A DNA stretch of 64,000 nt from Oceanobacillus kimchii X50 (GTDB lineage: Bacteria > Bacillota > Bacilli > Bacillales > Amphibacillaceae): the NCBI RefSeq assembly GCF_000340475.1, contig NZ_CM001792.1, positions 1,572,659 through 1,636,658 of the forward strand. Direction: 5' to 3'. Below are positions 38,667-47,715 of the stretch, in pieces (position 1 is the stretch's first letter; every line of letters begins with the position of its first letter). The notes under the pieces are model-generated. The model had not been told where the DNA came from, searched no databases, and was given only the letters and a program-made list of their open reading frames with translations. The translations under genes were made by a program, and so were the position numbers.

Positions 38667-39578
38667 ATGAATGGTATTCTTCCGTTATGGAAACCAAAAG
38701 GACTAACGTCACATGATTGTGTGATACGTTGTCGTCGATATTTTAAGACTAAAAAGGTTGGACATACTGGAACATTGGATCCAGAAGTTGAGGGGGTATT
38801 ACCTATATGTATTGGACAAGCTACAAAAATTGTTCCGTTTTTGACAGATACGAAAAAGGTATATGAAGCTACGGTACAACTTGGAAGTTCAACCGAGACA
38901 GAGGATGCGACAGGAAAAATAGTAGAAACAAAGGAAGTATCTGATTTTCCTACTATAGAGAAATTACACGAAGTACTTCAAACTTTTCTAGGAAGAACGA
39001 AGCAAATCCCGCCAATTTACTCCGCTGTAAAGGTAAACGGAAAAAAATTATATGAATATGCTAGAGCAAATGAAACAGTGGAAAGGCCTGTGAGAGAAAT
39101 TGAAATATTTGAATTAACGCTTACCAGTGTTAATGAGAAAAATCATTCGTTTGACATTCGTATCGTTTGCTCTAAAGGTACTTATATACGTACGTTATGT
39201 GTAGATATAGGAAAAGCGTTGGGGTATCCAGCACATATGTCTTTACTTGTTCGCACAAATACTGGGACATTTTCTGAGAAAAATACGATAACTTTTGATA
39301 TGATAGAAGAGGCTGTTTCCAATCAATCCGAAGAAAGATTATTAGTTCCAATTATAAACGGTTTGCAACATTTGGATCAGATTGAAGTAAATGAAGATAT
39401 GAAAAAAAGAATTTTAAATGGCCAGAAACTTTCATTACAGAGAAATCATCACGAGCACACAGATCCGTTTGTATTTGTCCATAGAGGAAATGTACTGGCT
39501 ATTTATCAATCGCATCCAACAAATGAAGATCAGATAAAACCAGTACGTGTATTTGCAATTGAAGATAAAAAAGTGTAG
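38667..39578 (+). CDS. truB: TruB, tRNA pseudouridine-55 synthase
   Basis: 303 aa from ATG 38667 (SD AAGAAGGGAGA). It contains GILPLWKPKGLTSHDCV, the catalytic HTGTLDPEVEGVLPIC with Asp38, IPPIYSAVKVNGKKLYEYAR, and a C-terminal PUA-like domain. It makes pseudouridine 55 in the tRNA T-loop. ribF follows directly. Confidence 0.98.
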   Translation: MNGILPLWKPKGLTSHDCVIRCRRYFKTKKVGHTGTLDPEVEGVLPICIGQATKIVPFLTDTKKVYEATVQLGSSTETEDATGKIVETKEVSDFPTIEKLHEVLQTFLGRTKQIPPIYSAVKVNGKKLYEYARANETVERPVREIEIFELTLTSVNEKNHSFDIRIVCSKGTYIRTLCVDIGKALGYPAHMSLLVRTNTGTFSEKNTITFDMIEEAVSNQSEERLLVPIINGLQHLDQIEVNEDMKKRILNGQKLSLQRNHHEHTDPFVFVHRGNVLAIYQSHPTNEDQIKPVRVFAIEDKKV

Positions 39579-39587
39579 GTGAAGAAG

Positions 39588-40529
39588 TTGAGGACAATAG
39601 AATTAACATATCCACATAGCTTGCATATAGAAGAATTACCAGAAACCGTAAGTGCAATTGGATTTTTTGATGGTATTCATCAAGGTCATCAAAAAGTAAT
39701 TACAACCGCAGTACGAGAAGCCGAAAAAAAAGCGATGGATAGTGCAGTGATTACATTCCATCCACATCCTTCCGTAGTATTAAAGAAAGATACGAAACAG
39801 GTTCAATATATAACTACGTTGAAAGAAAAACAGGAAGTTTTACAGGAGCTTGGTGTAGATCGTCTTTATATTATTACTTTCAATGAACAGTTGTCCAAAC
39901 TAAGTCCACAAGAATTTATTGATCACTTTATCGTTGGATTACATATAAAACATCTAGTTGCGGGTTTTGACTATTCATTTGGTTATAAAGGGAAAGGAAA
40001 TATGAATAATATTTCAGATTACTCCAACGAAAAATTTACTTGGCAGAAGGTAGACCAGGTATCTCTAGATGAAGAGAAAGTAAGTTCAACACGGATCCGG
40101 CAAGAATTAAAAGAGGGTAATGTAGAAAAAGTACACCAATTATTAAATAGACCGTATCAATCAACTGGCATGGTAATTAAAGGGGCACAACGTGGAAGGG
40201 AACTTGGTTATCCTACAGCAAACATTGATGTTCCAAATGATTCACTTTTACCACGCCAGGGTATTTATGCTGTATATGCGTGGATAAAAAACCAACGTTA
40301 TGAAGGCATGGCGAATATTGGCACTAACCCAACTTTTACTGAGGACAGGCAGGACGTATCTGTCGAGGTATATATTTTTGATTACTCTAATGATTTATAT
40401 GGAGAAGAATTAATCATTGAATGGCTGGATTATGTTCGCCCCGAAGAAAAATTTGATACAGTTGAAGCATTAATCGATCGAATGAAACAGGATGAACAGG
40501 AAATTCGATCCTATTTAACAAAAGAATAA
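39588..40529 (+). CDS. ribF: RibF (RibC), bifunctional riboflavin kinase/FAD synthetase
   Basis: 313 aa from TTG 39588, with SD TAGGTGA (39576-39582) overlapping the truB stop; GTG 39579 lies within that SD. The FMN adenylyltransferase domain (AIGFFDGIHQGHQKVI; TFHPHP; VSSTRIRQELKEGNV) is followed by riboflavin kinase (GAQRGRELGYPTANIDV; MANIGTNPTF). It makes FMN and FAD. Confidence 0.97.
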   Translation: MRTIELTYPHSLHIEELPETVSAIGFFDGIHQGHQKVITTAVREAEKKAMDSAVITFHPHPSVVLKKDTKQVQYITTLKEKQEVLQELGVDRLYIITFNEQLSKLSPQEFIDHFIVGLHIKHLVAGFDYSFGYKGKGNMNNISDYSNEKFTWQKVDQVSLDEEKVSSTRIRQELKEGNVEKVHQLLNRPYQSTGMVIKGAQRGRELGYPTANIDVPNDSLLPRQGIYAVYAWIKNQRYEGMANIGTNPTFTEDRQDVSVEVYIFDYSNDLYGEELIIEWLDYVRPEEKFDTVEALIDRMKQDEQEIRSYLTKE

Positions 40530-40544
40530 TTATCTTACTTGATT

Positions 40545-40640
40545 TTTTTCGTCATAAGCTGTATGCTTATATTCGTACAACCGTCGCTTGGCATCACGTA
40601 ACTCCGACGTATGCTAGGGGACTGGGGATCAAGAATTTTT
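40545..40640 (+). promoter_or_regulatory. rpsO leader, possible S15-binding structure
   Basis: Two mutually exclusive pairings are visible: CGTCG (40582-40586) with CGACG (40605-40609), and CTTGGCAT (40587-40594) with ATGCTAGG (40611-40618, with G-T pairs). Switching between such stems just before the SD is a pattern of S15 autoregulatory leaders. I assign it on this and position; S15 binding is inferred. Confidence 0.5.
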
Positions 40641-40654
40641 AGGAGGTGTGCCAT

Positions 40655-40924
40655 ATGGCAATTACACAGGAACGTAAGAATGAAATTATTAGCGAGTACA
40701 AGGTTCACGAAACCGATACTGGTTCTCCAGAAGTACAAATCGCTGTACTAACGGAAGAAATCACTTCTTTAAATGAACATTTACGAGTTCATAAAAAAGA
40801 TCATCATTCTCGTCGCGGTCTTTTAAAGATGGTTGGTAAACGTCGTAATCTATTAACGTACCTACGTAACAAAGACGTTACTCGTTACCGTGAATTAATA
40901 AAAAAACTTGGCTTACGTCGATAA
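40655..40924 (+). CDS. rpsO: 30S ribosomal protein S15
   Basis: 89 aa from ATG 40655 (SD TAGGAGGTG). It contains [53 protein letters not shown], standard S15. It binds 16S rRNA early in assembly. It is encoded next to pnp, as in most bacteria. Confidence 0.99.
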   Translation: MAITQERKNEIISEYKVHETDTGSPEVQIAVLTEEITSLNEHLRVHKKDHHSRRGLLKMVGKRRNLLTYLRNKDVTRYRELIKKLGLRR

Positions 40925-40930
40925 TGTTAA

Positions 40931-40957
40931 AAAAAGCAGGAGCAATCCTGCTTTTTC
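40931..40957 (+). terminator. Rho-independent terminator after rpsO
   Basis: A perfect stem AAAAAGCAGGA (40931-40941), loop GCAA, TCCTGCTTTTT (40946-40956): a strong GNRA-capped terminator separating rpsO from pnp. Confidence 0.9.
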
Positions 40958-41117
40958 TATTACCTATAATTGTTGTTACATATGATTCTGGATTGATTCC
41001 TATTTATGGATAGTTTATGCTATAAAAAGAGAATGTTTTTGATGTAACACCGAAATGCATTTGAATATAGAACTGCTACAGATATATTGTCGTAGCATGA
41101 AAGGAGAAATAGAAATA

Positions 41118-43232
41118 ATGGCAGAAGAAAAACAACTATTCTCCACAGAAATTTCCGGGAAGAAATTTACCGTGGAAGTTGGAGAATTAGCAAAGCAAGC
41201 AAATGGTGCTTGTATGATTCATTATGGCGATACATCTGTCTTATCCGTAGCAACTGCTTCCAGTGAACCAAAGGACCTTCCTTTCTTCCCACTAACAGTA
41301 AACTACGAAGAACGACTATATGCAGTTGGTAAAATACCAGGAGGATTTATAAAGCGAGAAGGACGTCCAAGTGAAAAAGCGATCCTTTCATCTCGTTTAA
41401 TAGACCGACCTATCCGTCCATTGTTCCCAGACGGTTTTCGAAATGAAGTGCAAGTAATTAGTACGGTAATGAGTGTAGATCAAGACTGCCCATCAGAAAT
41501 TGCCGCTATGATTGGCTCTTCAATTGCGCTTGGCGTGTCTGATATTCCATTTGAACAACCAATCGCTGGTGTGAATGTTGGACGAGTAGACGGGGAATTT
41601 ATTATAAACCCAACAATTGAGCAAGAAGCAAAAAGTGACATTGAATTAACTGTCGCTGGTACAAAAGATGCGATTAACATGGTAGAAGCAGGAGCAAATG
41701 AAGTTCCAGAAGATATTATGTTAGAAGCAATTATGTTTGGCCACGAAGAAATTAAGCGCTTAGTTGCTTTCCAAGAAGAAGTTGTCAAGGCATGTGGAAA
41801 AGAAAAATTTAAAGTTATATTATCTGAGTCTGAAGAAGAGCTAGTTAAAAATGTTCATTCAGAAGCAAAAGATAAGATTGTAACTGCAATACAGGTACAG
41901 GAAAAACATGCGCGTGATGAAGCGATTAAACAGGCAAAAGAAGAAATTGTTGCTCATTATGAAGAACAAGAAGTCGAAGAAGATGTAATCAAACAAGTAA
42001 AATCAATTCTAGATAGTATGGTAAAAGAAGAAGTTCGTCGGTTAATCACGAAAGAAAAAATTAGACCTGATGGACGAAAAGTGGATGAAATTCGACCGTT
42101 ATCTTCCAGAATCCACGTATTGCCACGTACACATGGTTCTGGACTATTTACTCGTGGACAAACACAGGCACTTAGTGTGTGTACACTAGGCGCACTTGGT
42201 GATGTGCAAATTTTAGACGGTTTAGACTTAGAAGAGTCAAAAAGATTTATGCATCATTACAATTTCCCGCAGTATAGTGTAGGCGAAACAGGTCCAATCC
42301 GTGGGCCAGGTCGTCGTGAGATTGGTCATGGAGCACTTGGGGAACGTGCTTTAGAAAAAGTAATTCCGGATGACAAGGAGTTCCCATACACAATTCGACT
42401 TGTATCAGAAGTTTTAGAATCTAATGGTTCTACATCACAAGCAAGTATTTGTGCTAGTACATTAGCAATGATGGATGCTGGAGTGCCAATTAAAGCGCCG
42501 GTTGCAGGTATTGCTATGGGACTTGTTAAATCAGGTGATGATTATACGATTCTTACAGATATACAAGGTATGGAAGATGCACTAGGAGATATGGACTTTA
42601 AAGTAGCTGGAACCGCTAAAGGGGTAACTGCTTTACAAATGGATATTAAGATTGACGGGCTATCTCGAGATATTCTAGAAGAAGCACTTTCTCAAGCTAA
42701 AAAAGGTCGTATGCAAATACTAGAATCGATGTTAGCGACAATTAAAAAACCGAAAGAAGAACTATCTGAGTTTGCACCGAAAATCTTAACAATGGCAATT
42801 GATCCAGATAAGATTCGTGATGTTATTGGACCAAGTGGAAAACAAATCAATCAAATTATTGATGAAACTGGTGTGAAAATTGACATTGAACAAGATGGAA
42901 GTATCTTTATTTCCTCAACAGACAACGAAATGAACAAAAAAGCGAAACAAATTATTGAAGATCTTATACGTGAAGTGGAAGTAGGACAGATCTATCTTGG
43001 TAAAGTAAAACGAATCGAGAAGTTTGGAGCTTTCGTAGAATTGTTTAAAGGGAAAGATGGTCTCGTTCACATTTCAGAGCTTGCAGAAGAACGCACGAAC
43101 AAAGTGGAAGATGTTGTTTCCATAGGTGATCAAATTATGGTTAAAGTAAAAGAAATTGATCGTCAAGGTCGTGTGAATTTATCTAGAAAAGCAGTTATTC
43201 AAGATGAGAAGAAAGCAAAAGAACAGGCGTAA
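41118..43232 (+). CDS. pnp: Polynucleotide phosphorylase
   Basis: 704 aa from ATG 41118 (SD AAAGGAGAAA); an in-frame extension to 41055 lacks family similarity. Two RNase PH domains (residues about 10-210 and 315-545) flank an alpha-helical domain. They are followed by KH ([35 protein letters not shown]) and S1 ([33 protein letters not shown]). A 3'-5' phosphorolytic exonuclease and degradosome component. Confidence 0.99.
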   Translation: MAEEKQLFSTEISGKKFTVEVGELAKQANGACMIHYGDTSVLSVATASSEPKDLPFFPLTVNYEERLYAVGKIPGGFIKREGRPSEKAILSSRLIDRPIRPLFPDGFRNEVQVISTVMSVDQDCPSEIAAMIGSSIALGVSDIPFEQPIAGVNVGRVDGEFIINPTIEQEAKSDIELTVAGTKDAINMVEAGANEVPEDIMLEAIMFGHEEIKRLVAFQEEVVKACGKEKFKVILSESEEELVKNVHSEAKDKIVTAIQVQEKHARDEAIKQAKEEIVAHYEEQEVEEDVIKQVKSILDSMVKEEVRRLITKEKIRPDGRKVDEIRPLSSRIHVLPRTHGSGLFTRGQTQALSVCTLGALGDVQILDGLDLEESKRFMHHYNFPQYSVGETGPIRGPGRREIGHGALGERALEKVIPDDKEFPYTIRLVSEVLESNGSTSQASICASTLAMMDAGVPIKAPVAGIAMGLVKSGDDYTILTDIQGMEDALGDMDFKVAGTAKGVTALQMDIKIDGLSRDILEEALSQAKKGRMQILESMLATIKKPKEELSEFAPKILTMAIDPDKIRDVIGPSGKQINQIIDETGVKIDIEQDGSIFISSTDNEMNKKAKQIIEDLIREVEVGQIYLGKVKRIEKFGAFVELFKGKDGLVHISELAEERTNKVEDVVSIGDQIMVKVKEIDRQGRVNLSRKAVIQDEKKAKEQA

Positions 43233-43251
43233 TTAATCATTAAAAGGCGAT

Positions 43252-43290
43252 AAAAAGAAGCTGAACCAATTTATTTTCAGTTTCTTTTTT
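43252..43290 (+). terminator. Rho-independent terminator after pnp
   Basis: AAAAAGAAGCTGAA (43252-43265) pairs with TTCAGTTTCTTTTT (43277-43290), with one G/T opposition, and a T-tract follows. Confidence 0.75.
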
Positions 43291-43391
43291 GCATGCGTCT
43301 TGTTTTTACATATGAAAGGCAAAAAAATACATATCATAGGTAGTACATACTTGTCCTCCTTTTGCATAGACATGTAAGGGGAGGGGTTTGT

Positions 43392-44342
43392 ATGAGGCGC
43401 TATCAAAAATTTGTAAATTTATTTGTTTTTATTATTTTAGTCTTTACTGTAATCGATCTTAACTATAATCCATTTCAGTTAAATCCTTTAGAGGTATCGA
43501 TGGAAGTACCGACTTCTTCCACTGATGAACTTTATATGGAAATAGAACAAAAAAGTAAAGAATATAAGGAAGAGCCGCAGAATGCCTATATAGATAATGT
43601 GTGGAAGAAAACACCGGGTAGAAATGGTAGACAAGTGGATGTGAACGCATCCTATGAGAAAATGAAAGATGATGAAAATCGTTTTAACGATGATTTATTT
43701 GTATTTGATGAAATTCCACCTAAAGTGTCTTTGGATGATTTGCCTGCTTCTCCTATTTATCGAGGTCATCCTGAAAAACAAATGACTGCTTTTTTAATTA
43801 ATGTTTCTTGGGGAGAAGAGTATATTCCTGAAATACTACAAGTGCTAAAGAAACATGAAGTAAAGGCCACTTTTTTTATTGAAGGTAAATGGGCAAAAGA
43901 AAATTCGGAGATTGTACAAATGATTGATGAACAGGGACATTTAATTGGCAATCATGCATACAATCATCCCGATATGGCAACACTTTCCGAGGAGGAAGCT
44001 TATAATCAAATTAATCAAACGAATCAAATTTTAAATGCGATCACTGGTGAGACTCCTAAATGGTTTGCTCCACCAAGTGGTAGCTTTAGTGATACTGTTG
44101 TACAGACTGCTGCAGATTTAAATATGGAAACCATCCTTTGGACGGTAGATACTATTGATTGGAAGAATCCGTCTGTATCTGTGATGGTCAATAGAATAAG
44201 AGAAAAAATTCATCCTGGGGCAACCGTATTGATGCATCCTACAGCTTCTAGTACACGAGGTTTAGAAGAGATGATAACGATCATTAAAGAAAAAGGATAT
44301 AAAATTGGTACGATTGAAGCATTATTAAGTGAAGATAGATAA
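43392..44342 (+). CDS. ylxY: YlxY, NodB-type polysaccharide deacetylase homolog, probably catalytically altered
   Basis: 316 aa from ATG 43392 (SD AAGGGGAGGGG). An N-terminal transmembrane anchor (FVNLFVFIILVFTVIDL) is followed by a long spacer and a NodB domain (about residues 130-310). Motif 1, normally TFDDG, reads INVSWGEE, so the base Asp and first metal Asp are missing. Motif 2 (NHAYNHPDM) keeps its His pair, and WFAPPSG corresponds to the RxPxG motif with Arg replaced. It is likely a sporulation protein with a binding or structural role; B. subtilis encodes a homolog at this place. Confidence 0.88.
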   Translation: MRRYQKFVNLFVFIILVFTVIDLNYNPFQLNPLEVSMEVPTSSTDELYMEIEQKSKEYKEEPQNAYIDNVWKKTPGRNGRQVDVNASYEKMKDDENRFNDDLFVFDEIPPKVSLDDLPASPIYRGHPEKQMTAFLINVSWGEEYIPEILQVLKKHEVKATFFIEGKWAKENSEIVQMIDEQGHLIGNHAYNHPDMATLSEEEAYNQINQTNQILNAITGETPKWFAPPSGSFSDTVVQTAADLNMETILWTVDTIDWKNPSVSVMVNRIREKIHPGATVLMHPTASSTRGLEEMITIIKEKGYKIGTIEALLSEDR

Positions 44343-44367
44343 CCTGAGGATTTTAGGAGGAAATTTT

Positions 44368-45588
44368 GTGATAGAAAGACATACATGCAATAACGGTTTA
44401 CGAATTGTACATGAACAAATTCCAGCAGTGCGTTCAGTAACCATTGGTATTTGGATATTAACAGGATCTAGAAATGAATCCAATCAAAACAATGGAATCT
44501 CTCATTTTTTAGAGCATATGTTTTTTAAAGGGACTGCTACAAGATCCGCACAAGATATTGCAGAAGAGTTTGATTCTATTGGTGGTCAAATAAATGCATT
44601 TACTTCCAAAGAGTATACATGCTTTTACGCGAAAGTGTTAGACACACATAAAGAATATGCCTTGGAAATATTAGCTGATATGTTCTTTAACTCTACTTTT
44701 GATCCAGAAGAGATGGAAAGAGAGAAAAAAGTAGTATTAGAAGAAATAAAAATGTATGAAGATACACCAGATGATATTGTACATGACTTATTAGCAAAAG
44801 CATCATATGGGACACATCCATTAGGTTACCCAATATTAGGTACAGAGGATCAATTACTTTCTTTTGATTCAGCTCAATTGAAAGACTATATTGAACATGC
44901 ATATTCTCCGGAACGTGTAGTTATTTCAGTAGCTGGAAATGTAGACGCTTCATTTATGAAGACGATTGATTCTTCATTTGGTAGCTACACCGGTAAATCA
45001 AATTTAGTTGAAATAATTAAACCTACATTTTTAGCTGAGTCGATTGATCGTCATAAAGATACAGAACAGGCGCATCTATGTCTTGGTTATCAAGGATTAG
45101 AGCAAGGTCATCCGTTATTGTATAGTTTAACAATTATGAATAATGTATTAGGTGGTAGTATGAGCTCGAGATTATTTCAAGATGTACGTGAAAAACAAGG
45201 TCTCGCTTATGCAGTATTTTCTTATCATTCCACATTTATTGATAGTGGATTACTAACGATTTACGGTGGAACAGGTAAAGAACAATTATCGGTCCTTGAA
45301 GATACGATTCAATTGACGGTGAATACATTAATTCAAAATGGCTTAACAGATAAAGAACTAAGGAATAGTAAAGAGCAATTAAAAGGTGGCTTAATGCTAA
45401 GTCTTGAAAGCACTAATAGCCGCATGTCTCGAAATGGTAGAAATGAATTGTTATTAAAAAGACATCGTACTCTAGATGAAATGATACAAGAAATTGATGC
45501 AGTGAGTCATGATACGATTCAACAAGTAATTAATGAGGTATTTAAAGAAAAAGCTGCTCGTGCCTTAATCGCACCTAAAGCCAACTAG
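44368..45588 (+). CDS. mlpA: MlpA, M16 (pitrilysin-type) zinc peptidase
   Basis: 406 aa from GTG 44368 (SD TTAGGAGG, 7-base spacing). The inverted zinc motif H46-F-L-E49-H50 and the downstream Glu in EEIKMYEDTPDD are present. A second M16 domain (residues about 190-400) lacks the motif, as normal. B. subtilis MlpA affects extracellular protease levels. A terminator follows. Confidence 0.95.
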   Translation: MIERHTCNNGLRIVHEQIPAVRSVTIGIWILTGSRNESNQNNGISHFLEHMFFKGTATRSAQDIAEEFDSIGGQINAFTSKEYTCFYAKVLDTHKEYALEILADMFFNSTFDPEEMEREKKVVLEEIKMYEDTPDDIVHDLLAKASYGTHPLGYPILGTEDQLLSFDSAQLKDYIEHAYSPERVVISVAGNVDASFMKTIDSSFGSYTGKSNLVEIIKPTFLAESIDRHKDTEQAHLCLGYQGLEQGHPLLYSLTIMNNVLGGSMSSRLFQDVREKQGLAYAVFSYHSTFIDSGLLTIYGGTGKEQLSVLEDTIQLTVNTLIQNGLTDKELRNSKEQLKGGLMLSLESTNSRMSRNGRNELLLKRHRTLDEMIQEIDAVSHDTIQQVINEVFKEKAARALIAPKAN

Positions 45589-45610
45589 ACAAGATAAATA
45601 ATCAAAAGTA

Positions 45611-45647
45611 AATCCGTTCCGTTTTTTGAGGAGCGGGTTCTTTTTTT
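45611..45647 (+). terminator. Rho-independent terminator after mlpA
   Basis: AATCCGTTCC (45611-45620) pairs with GGAGCGGGTT (45630-45639, two G-T pairs); seven T follow. Confidence 0.85.
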
Positions 45648-45731
45648 GTTTAAATATAAATGTTTTGTATTTAACTTTTGTGTTAACACTTTTCTACCAA
45701 CCACTTGTTCTTTGTTTTAGAATTTCTGCTA

Positions 45732-45760
45732 TCATGATTACTTCTTGTATTGCATAGAAT
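45732..45760 (+). promoter_or_regulatory. Possible SigE-type sporulation promoter before ymxH
   Basis: TCATGAT (45732-45738), 14 bases, CATAGAAT (45753-45760). It resembles the SigE pattern (ATATT-type -35, CATACAAT-type -10) and lies 36 bases before the ymxH start. The -35 match is only fair. Confidence 0.35.
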
Positions 45761-45796
45761 TGATTTAATAGTAAGTATTAAAGGAGTGATATTTTG

Positions 45797-46042
45797 GTGC
45801 GATTTCGAGATATGAGCGATAAGGAAATAATTAATGTAAGCGAAGGGAAACGTCTTGGTGTTTTAGGACAAACAGATCTAGAGATAAATGAAGAAAATGG
45901 ACAGATTGAGGCTTTTATTATCCCAAGTTATAAATGGTTTGGACTTGTTAAAGAAGGAGAAGAGACAAAGATTAACTGGAAATCCATACGAAAAATTGGT
46001 GAAGATATGATTATGATCGATACGGAATTGATGGATTCTTAA
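45797..46042 (+). CDS. ymxH: YmxH/YlmC-family PRC-barrel sporulation protein
   Basis: 81 aa from GTG 45797 (TTG 45794 equally possible; SD AAAGGAGTGAT). It contains RFRDMSDKEIINVSEGKRLGVLGQTDLEINEENGQIEAFIIPSYKWFGLVKEGEETKINWKSIRKIGEDMIMID, typical of the YlmC/YmxH family. Function is unknown; it is encoded in the same position between mlpA and dpaA in Bacillus. A terminator follows. Confidence 0.93.
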   Translation: MRFRDMSDKEIINVSEGKRLGVLGQTDLEINEENGQIEAFIIPSYKWFGLVKEGEETKINWKSIRKIGEDMIMIDTELMDS

Positions 46043-46046
46043 ATAT

Positions 46047-46083
46047 GGCTATTTGTCACGATTAGAGTGACAATAGCCTTTTT
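46047..46083 (+). terminator. Rho-independent terminator after ymxH
   Basis: GGCTATTTGTCAC (46047-46059) pairs with GTGACAATAGCC (46067-46078) with one bulged T; a T-tract follows. Confidence 0.85.
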
Positions 46084-46109
46084 CTTTGCATTAATCGTTG
46101 GAAATATTC

Positions 46110-46136
46110 ACTCCCTGCCGCTAAACACATAAGCTA
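46110..46136 (+). promoter_or_regulatory. SigK-type mother-cell promoter of dpaA-dpaB
   Basis: AC (46110-46111), 16 bases, CATAAGCTA (46128-46136). This fits the SigK pattern AC-N16/17-CATANNNTA exactly and lies 49 bases before dpaA, as expected: the B. subtilis operon is SigK-dependent. Confidence 0.65.
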
Positions 46137-46185
46137 TAAAGAAAAATGAATAAAGGAATTGGGAGTTTGGAGGTTTATAATCCTT

Positions 46186-47070
46186 ATGAATCGATTAATA
46201 GCAGTAATTGGTGGAGATGCAAGATATTTAGAGCTTATTAAGCAATTAAAAAATGTGCCAAATAATAAGCTTCTTTTATGTGGATTTGATAAATTAGAAC
46301 AAGGTTTTACAGGTTTAAATGAATTAGAATTAGATGAGCTAGATCCCTCGACTTTAGACGTGGTTATATTACCGATTACAGGTATAGATCAGAATGGAAA
46401 AGTCGAAACGGTCTTTACTGATAAAGAGATTCATTTAGAACCTAATTGGTTTCAACAGTTGAAGAAAACGTGTGTTGTGTTCACAGGAATAACGAATGAC
46501 TATTTAACAGAACAAACGAAAAATTCAGGAGTAAAACTAATTCCATTATTAGAACGGGATGATGTGGCCATTTATAATTCCATTCCAACAGCAGAAGGTG
46601 CAATTATGATGGCATTTGAACAAACAGATCAAACGATTCATTCATCACGGGTGATGGTGGTTGGTTTTGGAAGAGTAGGAAACACAGTAGCAAATAAGTT
46701 TTCTGCTTTAGGTGCACACGTGTCTGTATGTGCTAGAAGTATAAAGGATCTGGCGCGTATTACGGAAATGGGCTTACAAGCAATTCCGTTGAGCAAGATG
46801 GCAGAATATACGTCTGAGTGTGATATTTTGATTAACACAATCCCTGCACTCGTTGTTACGAAGGAATCTATACAACATTTACCAACCAATGCAGTGATTA
46901 TAGATTTAGCATCAAAACCAGGAGGTACAGATTTTACGTATGCAAAGAGAAGAGGTATTAATGCTATATTAGCGAGAAGTCTTCCGGGAATTGTTGCTCC
47001 AAGAACAGCTGGGAAAATCTTGGCAGATGTCGTTAATCAGATATTAGATGAGGAGAGGAGCGAATCATGA
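46186..47070 (+). CDS. dpaA: DpaA (SpoVFA), dipicolinate synthase subunit A
   Basis: 294 aa from ATG 46186. The SD GGAGGT (46169-46174) is 11 bases away, slightly far; the in-frame codons between are not usual starts. It has an N-terminal domain and then a Rossmann fold (VMVVGFGRVGNTVANKFSALGAHVSVCARS). With DpaB it oxidises the lysine-pathway intermediate to dipicolinic acid in the mother cell, for spore core dehydration and heat resistance. It overlaps dpaB by 4 bases. Confidence 0.97.
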   Translation: MNRLIAVIGGDARYLELIKQLKNVPNNKLLLCGFDKLEQGFTGLNELELDELDPSTLDVVILPITGIDQNGKVETVFTDKEIHLEPNWFQQLKKTCVVFTGITNDYLTEQTKNSGVKLIPLLERDDVAIYNSIPTAEGAIMMAFEQTDQTIHSSRVMVVGFGRVGNTVANKFSALGAHVSVCARSIKDLARITEMGLQAIPLSKMAEYTSECDILINTIPALVVTKESIQHLPTNAVIIDLASKPGGTDFTYAKRRGINAILARSLPGIVAPRTAGKILADVVNQILDEERSES

Positions 47071-47657
47071 CTCTTAATGGTAAACGAATTGGATTTGGGT
47101 TAACTGGTTCTCATCATACGTTTGAACACATATTTCCTAAAATTGAGGAACTTATCTCACTGGATGCTGAAGTGATTGTTTTTGCTACAGAAACCGTTCA
47201 ATATACAGATACGAAGCATGGAAAAGCAGCTGATCATATAGAGCGTTTAGAGGAAATTACAGGACATCCCGTCATTCGTACCATTCCAGAAGCAGAACCT
47301 TTTGGTCCTGATCGTCCGTTAGATGTTATGGTTGTCGCTCCACTAACAGGTAACTCAATGAGTAAATTTGCACATGCTCATACGGATAACAGTGTATTAA
47401 TGGCAGCGAAATCAACATTACGAAATAATCAACCTGTCGTATTAGGTATGACAACAAATGATGCATTAGGACTAAATGCTGTAAATCTAGCTACTTTATT
47501 AAATAGCAAAAATATCTATTTCATTCCGTTTGGGCAAGATCATCCTTTTAAAAAACCAAACTCACTATCTGCAAAATTAGATTTTCTAATCCCTACAGTA
47601 GAAGAAGCGTTACAAGGGAAACAACTTCAGCCGATAATTGTACCTTATCAAGAGTAA
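47067..47657 (+). CDS. dpaB: DpaB (SpoVFB), dipicolinate synthase subunit B (flavoprotein)
   Basis: 196 aa. Flavoprotein fold: RIGFGLTGSHHTFEHIFPKIEEL, APLTGNSMSKFAHAHTDNSVLMAAKSTLRNNQPVVLGMTTNDALGLNA, IYFIPFGQDHPFKKPNS. It is the partner of DpaA. ATGA overlap with dpaA gives translational coupling, and asd follows 58 bases later, linking dipicolinate to the diaminopimelate pathway. Confidence 0.97.
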   Translation: MTLNGKRIGFGLTGSHHTFEHIFPKIEELISLDAEVIVFATETVQYTDTKHGKAADHIERLEEITGHPVIRTIPEAEPFGPDRPLDVMVVAPLTGNSMSKFAHAHTDNSVLMAAKSTLRNNQPVVLGMTTNDALGLNAVNLATLLNSKNIYFIPFGQDHPFKKPNSLSAKLDFLIPTVEEALQGKQLQPIIVPYQE

Positions 47658-47715
47658 AGTATGTTAGAATAGTTTACTAGAGAACAGAATTAGAATGTGG
47701 AAGGGAGTCATTTTA

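Noticed and set aside
47638..47669. Possible promoter before asd (TTGTAC and TAGAAT)
   Set aside because: Spacing is about 20 bases, outside the SigA range; readthrough from dpaB is a simpler explanation.
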